This document shows positions 24,950-33,272 of a stretch of 33,311 nt of DNA, piece after piece. Source of the DNA: Lachnospiraceae bacterium (lineage in GTDB: Bacteria; Bacillota; Clostridia; Lachnospirales; Lachnospiraceae); assembly GCA_017634455.1 (NCBI GenBank), contig JAGBNK010000011.1, forward strand, positions 1 through 33,311, given 5' to 3'. The notes beneath the pieces were generated by a model that saw nothing but the letters and a program-made list of their open reading frames with translations, did no database searches and was not told the origin of the DNA. Position numbers and translations under genes: made by a program. Position 1 is the stretch's first letter. Each line of letters begins with the position of its first letter.

Positions 24950-27382
24950 CTATATTTCTTCAAGTCTCTTGAAGAAATTATCCATAATATCTTTGAGCTG
25001 ATTAGCATTTGGAATAGTATGAATCAGTTGCTGAGACAGAAGCTGCCCCATCTTCTCATTTCTCATATTCTGGAAATATCTCTCAGGAATATTGAAAAAC
25101 TGTGGAACAGTCTCTCTCATAATCTCTAAAGCCTTCGGATTATCCAATATCTCTCCAAATGTACTATGCTCATCAAATCTATATGGATTGTCTCCCAGCA
25201 CTTCTAATTCAGCAACATCAAATATATCTAAAACATTGGTTCCCACATGAAGTTTGTAATCTCCAATAGGTGTAACAGGTCCACGCTCAGGATCATATAA
25301 GCACAAATCTTCAGCATCAAGACGTATTTCAAGCTCCTGACTCTCACCTGGCTGTAAATAAATCTTGCCATATCCCAATAAGACCTTCTTAGGAACAGGA
25401 AATCTATCATTTGCATGACTTGCATATACCTGAACAACCTCTGCTCCCGATCGTTTTCCGGTATTGGTAACTTTCACCTTAATATATGCTTTATCATCTT
25501 TTCTAATATCCCACTTATCAGGTGCCTCTACCAATTCACTCTCAAAACTGGTGTAAGTCAATCCATAACCAAATGGATATGCCACTAAAGCATCCTTGGA
25601 ATCATAATATCTGTATCCCACAAACACACCTTCGCTGTAATATACATCATCATGTTCTCCAACAACATAAGGATATGCAATAGATTCCTCTAATCTATTT
25701 GGAAATGTTATTGGAAGTCTGCCACCAGGTGACGCTTTGCCAAATATTATATCAGCACAGGCCTTGCCGCCCATACATCCCGGAATAAATAATACAAGTA
25801 CTGCATCTACATAATCTATCCACTTTCTCATATCAACAGGCCCGGCAATATTTAATACAACAACAGTCTTCTTGCCCTTTTCTTTAGCACTCTTAAGTGC
25901 AGGCAAGATATTTTCTTCGTCCTGAGAATCCAGATACATATCTTTTCTATCAGCATTTTCCCCGCCTTCAGCTCCTGCAACATAGATATATACATCAGAC
26001 TCATTAATATCATCACATACATTTACTCCCAGCTGCTCTGTGGAATCTGCCACATTAGAATGAAGAGATGTTGTAATATAGGTGGAACCTCCTCCACACT
26101 CCAATGTATTTCTAGCCCTTGAACCGCCAAAACTTACCCTGGCATCTACAGACAATGGCAGGACATCTTGATTCTTCAACAATACTATTCCATCAACAAC
26201 CGCTTCGTAAGCTTTATCTAAAATCTGATCCAAATCAAAATCAAATTCATAATTCTCCTTGGTTTCCCTCACCCAGAACACCAGAGACAATAATCTCTCA
26301 ACAGCATCATCCAATCTCTCCAAGGACAATGTTCCATTTTCAATTCCTGCTGCAACATCAGATGTATCATAAGGAAGCGGGCCATGTAAAACCAAATCAA
26401 GACCTGCGTCAAGTGCTTTGTCAGTCTCACCGGTCACTGCTCCCCAGTCACTTACCACAGCACCGTCAAATCCCCATTCTTCCTTTAACCAAGTGGTCAA
26501 TGCAGTTTTGTTATAACTAGAAAACACACCATTAACAGCGTTATATGCGCTCATTACACTTTTTAACTGGGCATGCTTTACAGCCTTTTCAAAACCCTTT
26601 ACATATATTTCTCTAAGGGTTCTTGTAGACACATGGGTATTCTTGGTCTGTCTGCGTGTCTCCTGATTATTTGCCAAAAAATGCTTCGCACAGGCCGCAG
26701 TTCCAGTTTTTTGAATACCATTTACCATTGCCACAGCTGTTCTACCTACCAAAAGAGGATCTTCACCGTACATCTCATAGTTTCTGCCTCCAAGAGGGTC
26801 TCTGGCAATATCCACATTTGGTCCTAAAACAACATCAAGATTTGACGCATTCATCTCCTGACCAATTGCTTCACCTAATTCATTTACAAGCTTCTCATTA
26901 AATGTAGCGCCAATATTTACTCCTGAAGGAAATGATACTATCTTGCCTGATGGATTTCGTCTGTTTTTCACATATTGCAAAAAGCCTTCTCCTATAGGAT
27001 TTCCCTCAGCTTCCCCAGCAGCTTCAGCCGGATCCATTGCAACCAGTCCCTGCACATACCCCATAGGATTGGCCATTGCCTTTTTCAGCTTCTCGTTACC
27101 CTGCATATTGGAAGCCTCCCCAGCCTGCTTACCGCCTTGCTGACCTTCCTGCTTTGAATTCTGTTGCGATTCTGCAGCTGCCCTTCTATTCTGCATAGCC
27201 ATCAGAAAATCAAGGGATATATGAGACGCATTTACCCCAGTTGCCCCATCTGCAAAAATAATACTTGGAACCCCATGCTCCTTTAACTCATAAAGAGCGC
27301 AAGGACCATCTGTTGAAATAAGAGCAATCTTCTCTTCCAAAGTCATCTTCTTTACAATTTCTTTAATCTCATCTCTTTGCAT
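24950..27382 (-). CDS. Glycoside hydrolase family 3 beta-glucosidase
   Basis: This 810-residue cytoplasmic GH3 enzyme has no signal peptide. The N-terminal barrel carries ADGATG, GPNVDIARDPLGGRNYE, KHFLANNQE and nucleophile Asp312 in VVSDWGAV. The alpha/beta sandwich domain holds GGGSTY and IPGCMGG, and a fibronectin-like domain starts near VKVTNTGKRSGAEVVQVY. It likely releases glucose or other beta-linked sugars from short oligosaccharides. Start 27382 is chosen for its GAAAGGGG ribosome binding site; the frame is open 35 codons further. A roughly 80-residue insertion (about 66-145), rich in Gln, Gly, Ala and Lys, interrupts the barrel. The exact sugar specificity is unknown. Confidence 0.93.
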   Translation of the reverse strand: MQRDEIKEIVKKMTLEEKIALISTDGPCALYELKEHGVPSIIFADGATGVNASHISLDFLMAMQNRRAAAESQQNSKQEGQQGGKQAGEASNMQGNEKLKKAMANPMGYVQGLVAMDPAEAAGEAEGNPIGEGFLQYVKNRRNPSGKIVSFPSGVNIGATFNEKLVNELGEAIGQEMNASNLDVVLGPNVDIARDPLGGRNYEMYGEDPLLVGRTAVAMVNGIQKTGTAACAKHFLANNQETRRQTKNTHVSTRTLREIYVKGFEKAVKHAQLKSVMSAYNAVNGVFSSYNKTALTTWLKEEWGFDGAVVSDWGAVTGETDKALDAGLDLVLHGPLPYDTSDVAAGIENGTLSLERLDDAVERLLSLVFWVRETKENYEFDFDLDQILDKAYEAVVDGIVLLKNQDVLPLSVDARVSFGGSRARNTLECGGGSTYITTSLHSNVADSTEQLGVNVCDDINESDVYIYVAGAEGGENADRKDMYLDSQDEENILPALKSAKEKGKKTVVVLNIAGPVDMRKWIDYVDAVLVLFIPGCMGGKACADIIFGKASPGGRLPITFPNRLEESIAYPYVVGEHDDVYYSEGVFVGYRYYDSKDALVAYPFGYGLTYTSFESELVEAPDKWDIRKDDKAYIKVKVTNTGKRSGAEVVQVYASHANDRFPVPKKVLLGYGKIYLQPGESQELEIRLDAEDLCLYDPERGPVTPIGDYKLHVGTNVLDIFDVAELEVLGDNPYRFDEHSTFGEILDNPKALEIMRETVPQFFNIPERYFQNMRNEKMGQLLSQQLIHTIPNANQLKDIMDNFFKRLEEI

Positions 27383-27551
27383 TGTAAAAACCCCTTTCTG
27401 AATATATGAAAGTATTTCTTTAACTCTTACTCTATTCATATACCCAAAAAGAGGTTTGTGTTTTACTATTTTTTGTTTTTTTATCAATATTTTTACTACT
27501 ATTTATTATTCTTATTATCTAACTTATCATAGGATAATTATTATCTACATT

Positions 27552-28148
27552 TTATAAAATAATACCCTGCACATACAAAAGCACCGTAACCATAATAAAC
27601 TGTGCGGTCAGAATTCCAACGCACCATAGGACTGAAGCCCACCATGGCTGCTTATATACTTCCAGAAATGGATAAGGTCCTTCTAGCTTCTTCATAATAT
27701 TTAATACAATAGTCACCGCCGCATAAATAACTGTTGGAAGCCATGCGATTATTATCCATCTAATATCAAAATCTAATTTATAATCACATAGAATGAATGA
27801 TGCAATTGCAATTAATGGACATAATAGATGCTGATATTTTAGATTTCCCGCAAGAAGCTGAAACTTGTAGCCTCCCTCACCCATCATTGGTGCCAAAACC
27901 GTTATTACCACCACAAAGGTAAGTGTAAGACAGCTTGTTGCCAAAAGTTTAAAAACCAGAATTCCTGTAGTAGGAATCCCTCTGCCAATATAAATACCAT
28001 ATAGCATCAAAGCTGCTGCAATGGTGCCAAGCACATTACTTTGAAATGTATAATATTTCAGTACTGCCCCTTTGTGTAATTTTAATTCCAGCACGCATCC
28101 CAATATTCCAAAAAATAATAAACCTACATTACATATAATACTCCACAT
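27552..28148 (-). CDS. Pr6Pr-like six-helix membrane protein
   Basis: This integral membrane protein of 198 residues has about six hydrophobic segments. Motifs YYTFQSN (about 32-38) and NLKYQHLLCP resemble the FTxQSN and HxxxP signatures I associate with the Pr6Pr family; the function of that family is unknown. The start at 28148 lies 8 bases after GGGG; an ATG two codons upstream almost touches the ribosome binding site. It is 37 bases downstream of the HD-GYP gene on the same strand and could be cotranscribed with it. Confidence 0.75.
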   Translation of the reverse strand: MWSIICNVGLLFFGILGCVLELKLHKGAVLKYYTFQSNVLGTIAAALMLYGIYIGRGIPTTGILVFKLLATSCLTLTFVVVITVLAPMMGEGGYKFQLLAGNLKYQHLLCPLIAIASFILCDYKLDFDIRWIIIAWLPTVIYAAVTIVLNIMKKLEGPYPFLEVYKQPWWASVLWCVGILTAQFIMVTVLLYVQGIIL

Positions 28149-28184
28149 TTTCATTCCCCTTCTCAGTTGTCATTAGTATTATTT

Positions 28185-29222
28185 CTATTCTGATTCCGTC
28201 TTAGAATCTAAGGAATTATCTCTCATAAGATAGTCCTTGTCATCATCAATCATTTCCAACATAATATCTGCAAATCTTGGATCAAACTGACTTCCCTTGC
28301 CCTTCTCAATTTCAGCTCGAACTTTCTCCTGGGACAAGACACCTCTATAACTACGATTGCTGGTCATAGCATCATAAGCATCTGCCACTGCAATAATCCT
28401 GGCTTTCTCCGGAATATTTTCCCCGCTTAGCCCTTCCGGATATCCATTGCCATCATATCTCTCATGATGACATCTGGCTCCATCTGCAAGTTCAGGCATT
28501 TCCCTGATATTACTTAGAATCTTGTGACCAATTACAGGATGCACCTTGATTCGATTAAACTCTTCATCCGTCAGTCTTCCCGGTTTGTTAATAACCTCAT
28601 CCGGAACACCGATTTTACCCACATCATGCAGAAGTCCCATCATAAATATTTGTTCCTGCTGTTTCTCATCATAGCCATACCTCTGGGCAATCTCCTTGGC
28701 ATACTGAGCCACTCTTCCTGAATGTCCCTTGGTATAATTGTCCTTGGCATCAATGGCATCAGCCAGACTCTCAACTACGTGAAGGAACAGTTCTTCATTC
28801 TCCCTGGTCTTCTCATATACCAAGGTCTCAAGATTTCGCTGCAGACGCACAAGCTCCACTGCATGTTTCACCCTCAGCACTAATACGCTGGGCACAAATG
28901 GTTTTCTAATGAAATCCATAGCTCCAAGAGATAGTCCCTGGGTCTCTGTATCCTCATCCTCGTTGGCTGTGAGAAATATTACCGGAGTCTCACGCCATGA
29001 CACCTCGCCTCTCTTAAGCTCACGGATTACATCAAAGCCATCCATATCCGGCATATTTATATCCATCAGAATTAAATCCGGCGCCGGATGGGCATTGGTA
29101 TATTCCAACAATGCACTGCCAGACTTGAGTATAACTACCTTAAAACCTGCATCCGCAAGGGTGTTCCAGGCTCTCTTTAATATTATCGGGTCATCATCAA
29201 CTACTATTATTTGCGTAATCAT
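28185..29222 (-). CDS. Response regulator with HD-GYP phosphodiesterase domain
   Basis: This 345-residue protein has a receiver domain (1-125, acidic pocket VDDDP at 8-12, phospho-acceptor Asp54 in LMDINMP, Lys in RKPF), a short coiled linker and an HD-GYP domain (about 145-335). The metal-binding HD is at 199-200 (HDVGKIG), and the HHERYDGNGYP block places GYP at 260-262. All hallmark residues are intact, so cyclic-di-GMP hydrolysis is predicted, switched by phosphorylation. Hpt and hybrid kinase genes follow in the same neighbourhood and are natural partners. The ribosome binding site is GGGAGGGG. Confidence 0.94.
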   Translation of the reverse strand: MITQIIVVDDDPIILKRAWNTLADAGFKVVILKSGSALLEYTNAHPAPDLILMDINMPDMDGFDVIRELKRGEVSWRETPVIFLTANEDEDTETQGLSLGAMDFIRKPFVPSVLVLRVKHAVELVRLQRNLETLVYEKTRENEELFLHVVESLADAIDAKDNYTKGHSGRVAQYAKEIAQRYGYDEKQQEQIFMMGLLHDVGKIGVPDEVINKPGRLTDEEFNRIKVHPVIGHKILSNIREMPELADGARCHHERYDGNGYPEGLSGENIPEKARIIAVADAYDAMTSNRSYRGVLSQEKVRAEIEKGKGSQFDPRFADIMLEMIDDDKDYLMRDNSLDSKTESE

Positions 29223-29255
29223 TTTCCCCTCCCCATAGGATATTTCCTTATAATT

Positions 29256-29284
29256 ATGATATCTAAAAAGTATTTATCAATCAA
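29256..29284 (-). promoter_or_regulatory. HD-GYP gene promoter
   Basis: TTGATT (29279-29284) and TATCAT (29256-29261) are spaced by 17 bases on the minus strand. It lies just outside the 35-bp repeat array of the divergent Hpt gene. Confidence 0.6.
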
Positions 29285-29295
29285 CTTTACCATGT

Positions 29296-29400
29296 TATAC
29301 TCAAATTAAGAAAAGACTTATTTATCACACTATACTCAAATTACAGATAGGCATATTTATCACTCTATCCTCAAATTACAGATAGACATATTTATCACGA
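29296..29400 (+). repeat. Three tandem 35-bp repeats upstream of the Hpt gene
   Basis: Units 29296-29330, 29331-29365 and 29366-29400 have an exact 35-base period. Units 2 and 3 agree at 31 of 35 positions and units 1 and 2 at 28. Each begins with TATACT or TATCCT followed by CAAATTA and ends with TATTTATCAC. The last unit runs straight into the AAAGGAG ribosome binding site of the Hpt gene. Confidence 0.9.
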
Positions 29401-29413
29401 AAGGAGTCTTCTT

Positions 29414-29995
29414 ATGAATATAAATATTCCTGGTATTAATACCCAGCAAGCCATCAAAAATTCCGGTTCCTTAGAAGTATTTTTGGAGCTCCTCAATGAT
29501 GTATACAAACTCATAGATGACAAGAGCAATATGGTAGAGACTTACCTTGTTGAGAAAGATATATCCCGCTACACAGTATTGGTTCACTCTCTAAAAACCA
29601 CATGTCAAATAATTGGAGCCATGGAGCTTCGCGAGCAATTTTATACTCTTGAAAAGCTTGGAAAAGAAAACCAACTGGAGCAACTTCAGGAACTCACTCC
29701 AACAGTTTTAAAATCCTTTAGAGGTCTAAAACCTTATCTGGCTCCTTATGCTAATTCATCTAATGAAGCCACACTGGATTTCAATAAAAATGCAATTTCA
29801 GAACACCTGCATAAGCTTATATCTGCTATGGATGATTTTGCTCTGGATAAAGCCGACGATTCCATAAAGGCTCTTCTCTCATTCAACTATGAAGAATCCT
29901 TAGGCACCAAAATCCAGAAACTGGATAATCTTGTTTCCAATTTGGACTATGAGGAAGCCAGAGAACTTGCCACAGAGATACTTAATCAGCTTTAA
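29414..29995 (+). CDS. Stand-alone Hpt phosphotransfer protein
   Basis: This 193-residue protein has an N-terminal histidine phosphotransfer domain (about 10-110) and phospho-acceptor His58 in VHSLKTTCQIIGA. The remaining part (about 120-193) is helical and acidic and ends in pairs of Glu- and Leu-rich helices. It should shuttle phosphate between the receiver of a hybrid kinase and a response regulator. The hybrid kinase encoded convergently 16 bases away lacks an Hpt domain of its own, and an HD-GYP response regulator is divergent, so this is probably the missing link. AAAGGAG precedes the ATG. Confidence 0.88.
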   Translation: MNINIPGINTQQAIKNSGSLEVFLELLNDVYKLIDDKSNMVETYLVEKDISRYTVLVHSLKTTCQIIGAMELREQFYTLEKLGKENQLEQLQELTPTVLKSFRGLKPYLAPYANSSNEATLDFNKNAISEHLHKLISAMDDFALDKADDSIKALLSFNYEESLGTKIQKLDNLVSNLDYEEARELATEILNQL

Positions 29996-30011
29996 TCTGC
30001 AAAAGGCATTT

Positions 30012-32516
30012 TCATTTTTCAAAATATTCCTTCACCTGAATAACAACTTCTTCCTCATTAATCATGTCTGCTTGAATTTGTAAAATATTGTGCTTATGCT
30101 GCATCTTATTTATATTCTCTTCTAATAAACTTGCACCAACAATCAAAATCAAATCCGGGTCATTTTTTTCCATATATGAAAGCGCCTGTTCTATTGTTTT
30201 TACCAAGACAACATCATATGCAGATGACAACCATTCTTTAATCTGCCGCAATCTTTTTACATCTTCATCTATTACCAGGATGGTATACATATCATTTTTC
30301 TGAGAAGTGATATCCTGTGTGGCATTTGGTACATTAATCAGATTTTCCGGTAAATACTCCAGCAACATATTCTCCAACTTGACTGTATCTATAGGTTTCG
30401 TTAGATAATCATCAAAGCCGGCCTCTATATACATTTCCCGCATTCCTGATATAGCATTGGCTGTCAGACATATAACCGGCGTATTTTTATTCGGAGTATC
30501 AGCACAGGCTTTCATCTCCTTTAAAGTCTCTATTCCATCCTTTTCAGGCATCATATGATCCAGAAAAATCAAATTATAGAAATTTTTCTTGAATAATTCA
30601 ATACAAGCCTCTCCGCTATCTGCTGTTTCAATATGCATTTTTGTTCGTTTAAGCAGGCTCACAAACACCTTGAGATTAACTTCACTATCATCCACAACAA
30701 GTATTCTCGCCCTTGGGGCCACAAAGGAAACTGCATAAGCTTCTCTCTCACTTACAAATTGTTTGTAGGCTGATTCAAATTCACCTACAGGCTCCCATTT
30801 TATAACTTTCTGTTTCAAGTCAAAATAAAAATTTGAGCCCTCCCCATATACGCTTTCTACCTGCACAGTACTTCCCATCATTTTAAGAAAACTCTGAGCA
30901 ATCGCCATACCTAATCCAGTACCCTCAATATTACGGTTTTTGAGCTCATCTATTCTCTCAAAAGCCACAAACAGTTTATTCAAATCTTCTTTCTTGATTC
31001 CAATCCCGGTATCTTTCACACTTATATGTAATATAACAGAGTCTTTATCATTTTCACATTTACTATAAGAAATAGAGAACAGTATACTTCCCTTCTTAGT
31101 GTACTTCACTGCATTTGACAAAATATTTGTAATAACCTGTTTGATTCTTATTTCATCTCCATGCATTATGCTTGGAATATTCTTGTCAACCTGCAACTCA
31201 AACATAAGCCCCTTGTCTTCAGCCTTACGCTGAACCATATTTACAAGATCATTTAGCAAAGAAACAAAATTATAATCCACTTCAATTAAATTCATTTTTC
31301 CAGTTTCAATTTTAGAAAAATCAAGAATATTATTGATGATTCCAAGAAGGGTAATGCCAGCCGTTCGTATACTTTCTGCGTACATCAATATATCCTTATC
31401 ATTGCTGTCTCGCAAAATCATCTCATTCATTCCGATAATGGCGTTCATTGGTGTTCTTATATCATGTGACATTGTAGATAAAAAGAGAGATTTAGCTTCA
31501 TTGGCCTGATTAGCAACCTCAGCTGCTATTGCAAGTTTACGATTATATCCTCGCAAAATAATTAGATTAAAAAGAAGCAATACCATCAAACCAACTGATA
31601 CAATTCCCAGAAGCAGCCAATCTATTGACCGACTTACTGTCAAATCCCTGGCAGGAATATAAGCTATAAGATACCATGAATTTAATCTGCTTAATGGAGT
31701 ATACGCAATAATGCAATCTTCATCTTTGGAATTAGTAATATGCATAGAGCCTACATTTGTATGAATGGTATCTACTACTTCATTAAATTCCTGTGTAGAC
31801 ATAGGATTATACAACATAAAATAATCAAAAAAATTAGTATTCTGGAGAGACTTTCCATGAATCATATAATCTCCATTCCAATCTATTAGGGCTATTTCAA
31901 CATTTTCATGCTCCCCTTTCAAAAAAACCAGTTTCTGTTCCAAACGGCTTACGGGAACAACTCGAATCAAAAGGGCATCACGCAACTCCAATGTATCAGG
32001 ATCTAAAACCGTAACATTATTAAGAAATGCAATAGATTGAATACCATTTAAAGGATTGGTATATGCTTTGGTAAGATTAACTGTACCTGCCACATTACTG
32101 ATTTCCACATTATTAAAAATAGAGATATGAGAATAATCAACAGAATAATCCGAAGGATCAGTGGTACTAGCAGTAGTTGAAATGCCAGCCATTGAATTAT
32201 CATCTATATAAATAAGATGACCTGAAATTTCTGGAGAAATCTTTGCTTTTCTAATAAAAGATATTGCTTCATCAATGGTCATAGGATTTCCTGCTTCTGC
32301 AGAACCGTTAATATAATTTGACCAAATATCGCACAGATGCTGTTCGTCCTCCAAATAGTTAACGATAATCTGCTCTGTTGTGGTCGTCATCTTTTCAAAA
32401 GACACAATAGAAGATTGGTTTGATTCTATAGCTCTATCATTGGCATACTTTATGATAAAAAATAAAATCAAACTCACAATGACAATATTTGTGATAATAA
32501 TATACTTCTTTTTCAT
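30012..32516 (-). CDS. Hybrid sensor histidine kinase with receiver domains
   Basis: This membrane sensor kinase has 834 residues. Two membrane segments (about 5-23 and 300-322) flank a roughly 275-residue extracellular sensor, probably Cache-like. A HisKA domain has phospho-acceptor His351 in MSHDIRTPMNA, and the ATPase domain has NILSNAVKYT, DTGIGI and GTGLGMAIA. A first receiver (about 605-730) is intact, with Asp653 in FLDHMMPEKDG. A second receiver-like segment (about 745-834) starts TILVIDED but reads LILIVGAS where the acceptor Asp should be, so it is degenerate. The ATG at 32516 is 6 bases after GGGGAA; the frame also has a TTG two codons upstream. The signal sensed is unknown. Confidence 0.93.
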   Translation of the reverse strand: MKKKYIIITNIVIVSLILFFIIKYANDRAIESNQSSIVSFEKMTTTTEQIIVNYLEDEQHLCDIWSNYINGSAEAGNPMTIDEAISFIRKAKISPEISGHLIYIDDNSMAGISTTASTTDPSDYSVDYSHISIFNNVEISNVAGTVNLTKAYTNPLNGIQSIAFLNNVTVLDPDTLELRDALLIRVVPVSRLEQKLVFLKGEHENVEIALIDWNGDYMIHGKSLQNTNFFDYFMLYNPMSTQEFNEVVDTIHTNVGSMHITNSKDEDCIIAYTPLSRLNSWYLIAYIPARDLTVSRSIDWLLLGIVSVGLMVLLLFNLIILRGYNRKLAIAAEVANQANEAKSLFLSTMSHDIRTPMNAIIGMNEMILRDSNDKDILMYAESIRTAGITLLGIINNILDFSKIETGKMNLIEVDYNFVSLLNDLVNMVQRKAEDKGLMFELQVDKNIPSIMHGDEIRIKQVITNILSNAVKYTKKGSILFSISYSKCENDKDSVILHISVKDTGIGIKKEDLNKLFVAFERIDELKNRNIEGTGLGMAIAQSFLKMMGSTVQVESVYGEGSNFYFDLKQKVIKWEPVGEFESAYKQFVSEREAYAVSFVAPRARILVVDDSEVNLKVFVSLLKRTKMHIETADSGEACIELFKKNFYNLIFLDHMMPEKDGIETLKEMKACADTPNKNTPVICLTANAISGMREMYIEAGFDDYLTKPIDTVKLENMLLEYLPENLINVPNATQDITSQKNDMYTILVIDEDVKRLRQIKEWLSSAYDVVLVKTIEQALSYMEKNDPDLILIVGASLLEENINKMQHKHNILQIQADMINEEEVVIQVKEYFEK

Positions 32517-32563
32517 ACTCAATTCCCCATATAAAACAAAAAACGCTGTTATATCTTGATTTA

Positions 32564-32592
32564 ATTATAACAATTTAAAGTCTGTAATACAA
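32564..32592 (-). promoter_or_regulatory. Histidine kinase promoter
   Basis: TTGTAT (32587-32592) and a perfect TATAAT (32564-32569) are 17 bases apart on the minus strand. The -35 box lies in the loop of an anticodon-arm-like sequence. Confidence 0.7.
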
Positions 32593-32612
32593 ACAGGCTA
32601 CCAATTGAGCTA
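32581..32612 (-). pseudogene. tRNA-like fragment (D arm plus possible anticodon arm)
   Basis: On the minus strand ATAGCTCAATTGGTAG is a perfect tRNA D-arm sequence. It is followed by CTGT-TTGTATT-ACAG, which can form a four-bp anticodon-type arm with a 7-base loop (GTA at the anticodon positions). There is no acceptor stem or T arm, so it cannot be a working tRNA. It is probably a remnant left beyond the terminator of the tRNA cluster. Confidence 0.55.
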
Positions 32613-32617
32613 TTAAT

Positions 32618-32649
32618 AAAAAAAGCAATGCACATGCATTGCTTTTTTT
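32618..32649. terminator. Bidirectional terminator after the tRNA cluster
   Basis: A 7-bp stem GCAATGC/GCATTGC with the loop ACAT is flanked by seven A and seven T bases. It ends the tRNA transcript on the minus strand. Confidence 0.9.
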
Positions 32650-32656
32650 AAACTAA

Positions 32657-32730
32657 CGTGCGTGAGAGGATTCGAACCCCCGACACCTTGGTCCGTAGCC
32701 AAGTGCTCTATCCAGCTGAGCTACACACAC
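32657..32730 (-). tRNA. tRNA-Arg (ACG)
   Basis: Full cloverleaf of 74 bases. The anticodon arm is CTTGG-CTACGGA-CCAAG, anticodon ACG. The acceptor stem GTGTGTG/CACGCAC has one G-T pair, and the T loop is GGTTCGAATCC. CCA is not encoded. It is the last gene of the cluster. Confidence 0.95.
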
Positions 32731-32760
32731 ATATTAAGTTGTTGCTTCAGACGAAGCAAA

Positions 32761-32844
32761 TGCCTCAGACCGGAATCGAACCGGTACTGTATCACTACAA
32801 CAGGATTTTAAGTCCTGCGCGTCTGCCAGTTCCGCCACTGAGGC
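32761..32844 (-). tRNA. tRNA-Leu (TAA)
   Basis: A class II tRNA of 84 bases with a long variable arm. The anticodon arm is CAGGA-CTTAAAA-TCCTG, anticodon TAA, and the acceptor stem is GCCTCAG/CTGAGGC with discriminator A. CCA is not encoded. Confidence 0.95.
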
Positions 32845-32863
32845 ATGATACATTAGTATCAAA

Positions 32864-32936
32864 TGGGACCTACAGGGCTCGAACCTGTGACCCTCTGCTT
32901 GTAAGGCAGATGCTCTCCCAGCTGAGCTAAGATCCC
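32864..32936 (-). tRNA. tRNA-Val (TAC)
   Basis: Cloverleaf of 73 bases. The anticodon arm is TCTGC-CTTACAA-GCAGA, anticodon TAC. The acceptor stem is GGGATCT/AGGTCCC with discriminator A. CCA is not encoded. Confidence 0.95.
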
Positions 32937-32941
32937 AAGAA

Positions 32942-33015
32942 CGACCTAGGCGGGACTCGAACCCGCGACCTCCGCCGTGACAGGGCGGCGCTCTAACCAG
33001 CTGAGCCACTAGGCC
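32942..33015 (-). tRNA. tRNA-Asp (GTC)
   Basis: Cloverleaf of 74 bases. The anticodon arm is CCGCC-CTGTCAC-GGCGG, anticodon GTC. The acceptor stem is GGCCTAG/CTAGGTC, and the discriminator G is typical of Asp. CCA is not encoded. Confidence 0.95.
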
Positions 33016-33063
33016 ATATTATCTATAAATTAAAAGGTTATTTATTAAGTAACAAATAACTAG

Positions 33064-33137
33064 TGGACCTTCAGGGACTCGAACCCGGGACCGATCGGTT
33101 ATGAGCCGATTGCTCTAACCAACTGAGCTAAAGGTCC
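33064..33137 (-). tRNA. tRNA-Met (CAT), elongator type
   Basis: Cloverleaf of 74 bases. The anticodon arm is ATCGG-CTCATAA-CCGAT, anticodon CAT. The first acceptor pair is G-C, and the three G-C pairs of initiator anticodon stems are absent, so elongator Met is preferred. A lysidine-modified Ile tRNA is the alternative. Confidence 0.85.
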
Positions 33138-33153
33138 ATAATAAAATAAAAAA

Positions 33154-33226
33154 AGCCGATGGGGGGACTCGAACCCTCAACCTGCTGATTACAAATCAGC
33201 TGCTCTGCCAATTGAGCCACATCGGC
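33154..33226 (-). tRNA. tRNA-Thr (TGT)
   Basis: Cloverleaf of 73 bases. The anticodon arm is GCTGA-TTTGTAA-TCAGC, anticodon TGT. The acceptor stem is GCCGATG paired with the 3' strand ending ATCGGC, discriminator T. CCA is not encoded. Confidence 0.95.
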
Positions 33227-33272
33227 ATTTTCTTAAAACAGCTATAAACCAGCATTCAGCTTTAATAGCTAA

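Noticed and set aside
26119-26520. 133-codon frame antisense to the GH3 gene
   Set aside because: Pro/His/Gln-rich shadow of the GH3 coding strand without a ribosome binding site.
29296-29400. CRISPR array
   Set aside because: The 35-bp units are contiguous with no spacers and no cas genes are nearby.
32658-33009. Open reading frames of 90 and 91 codons on both strands
   Set aside because: They are translations of tRNA genes; the tRNA cloverleafs explain the sequence fully.
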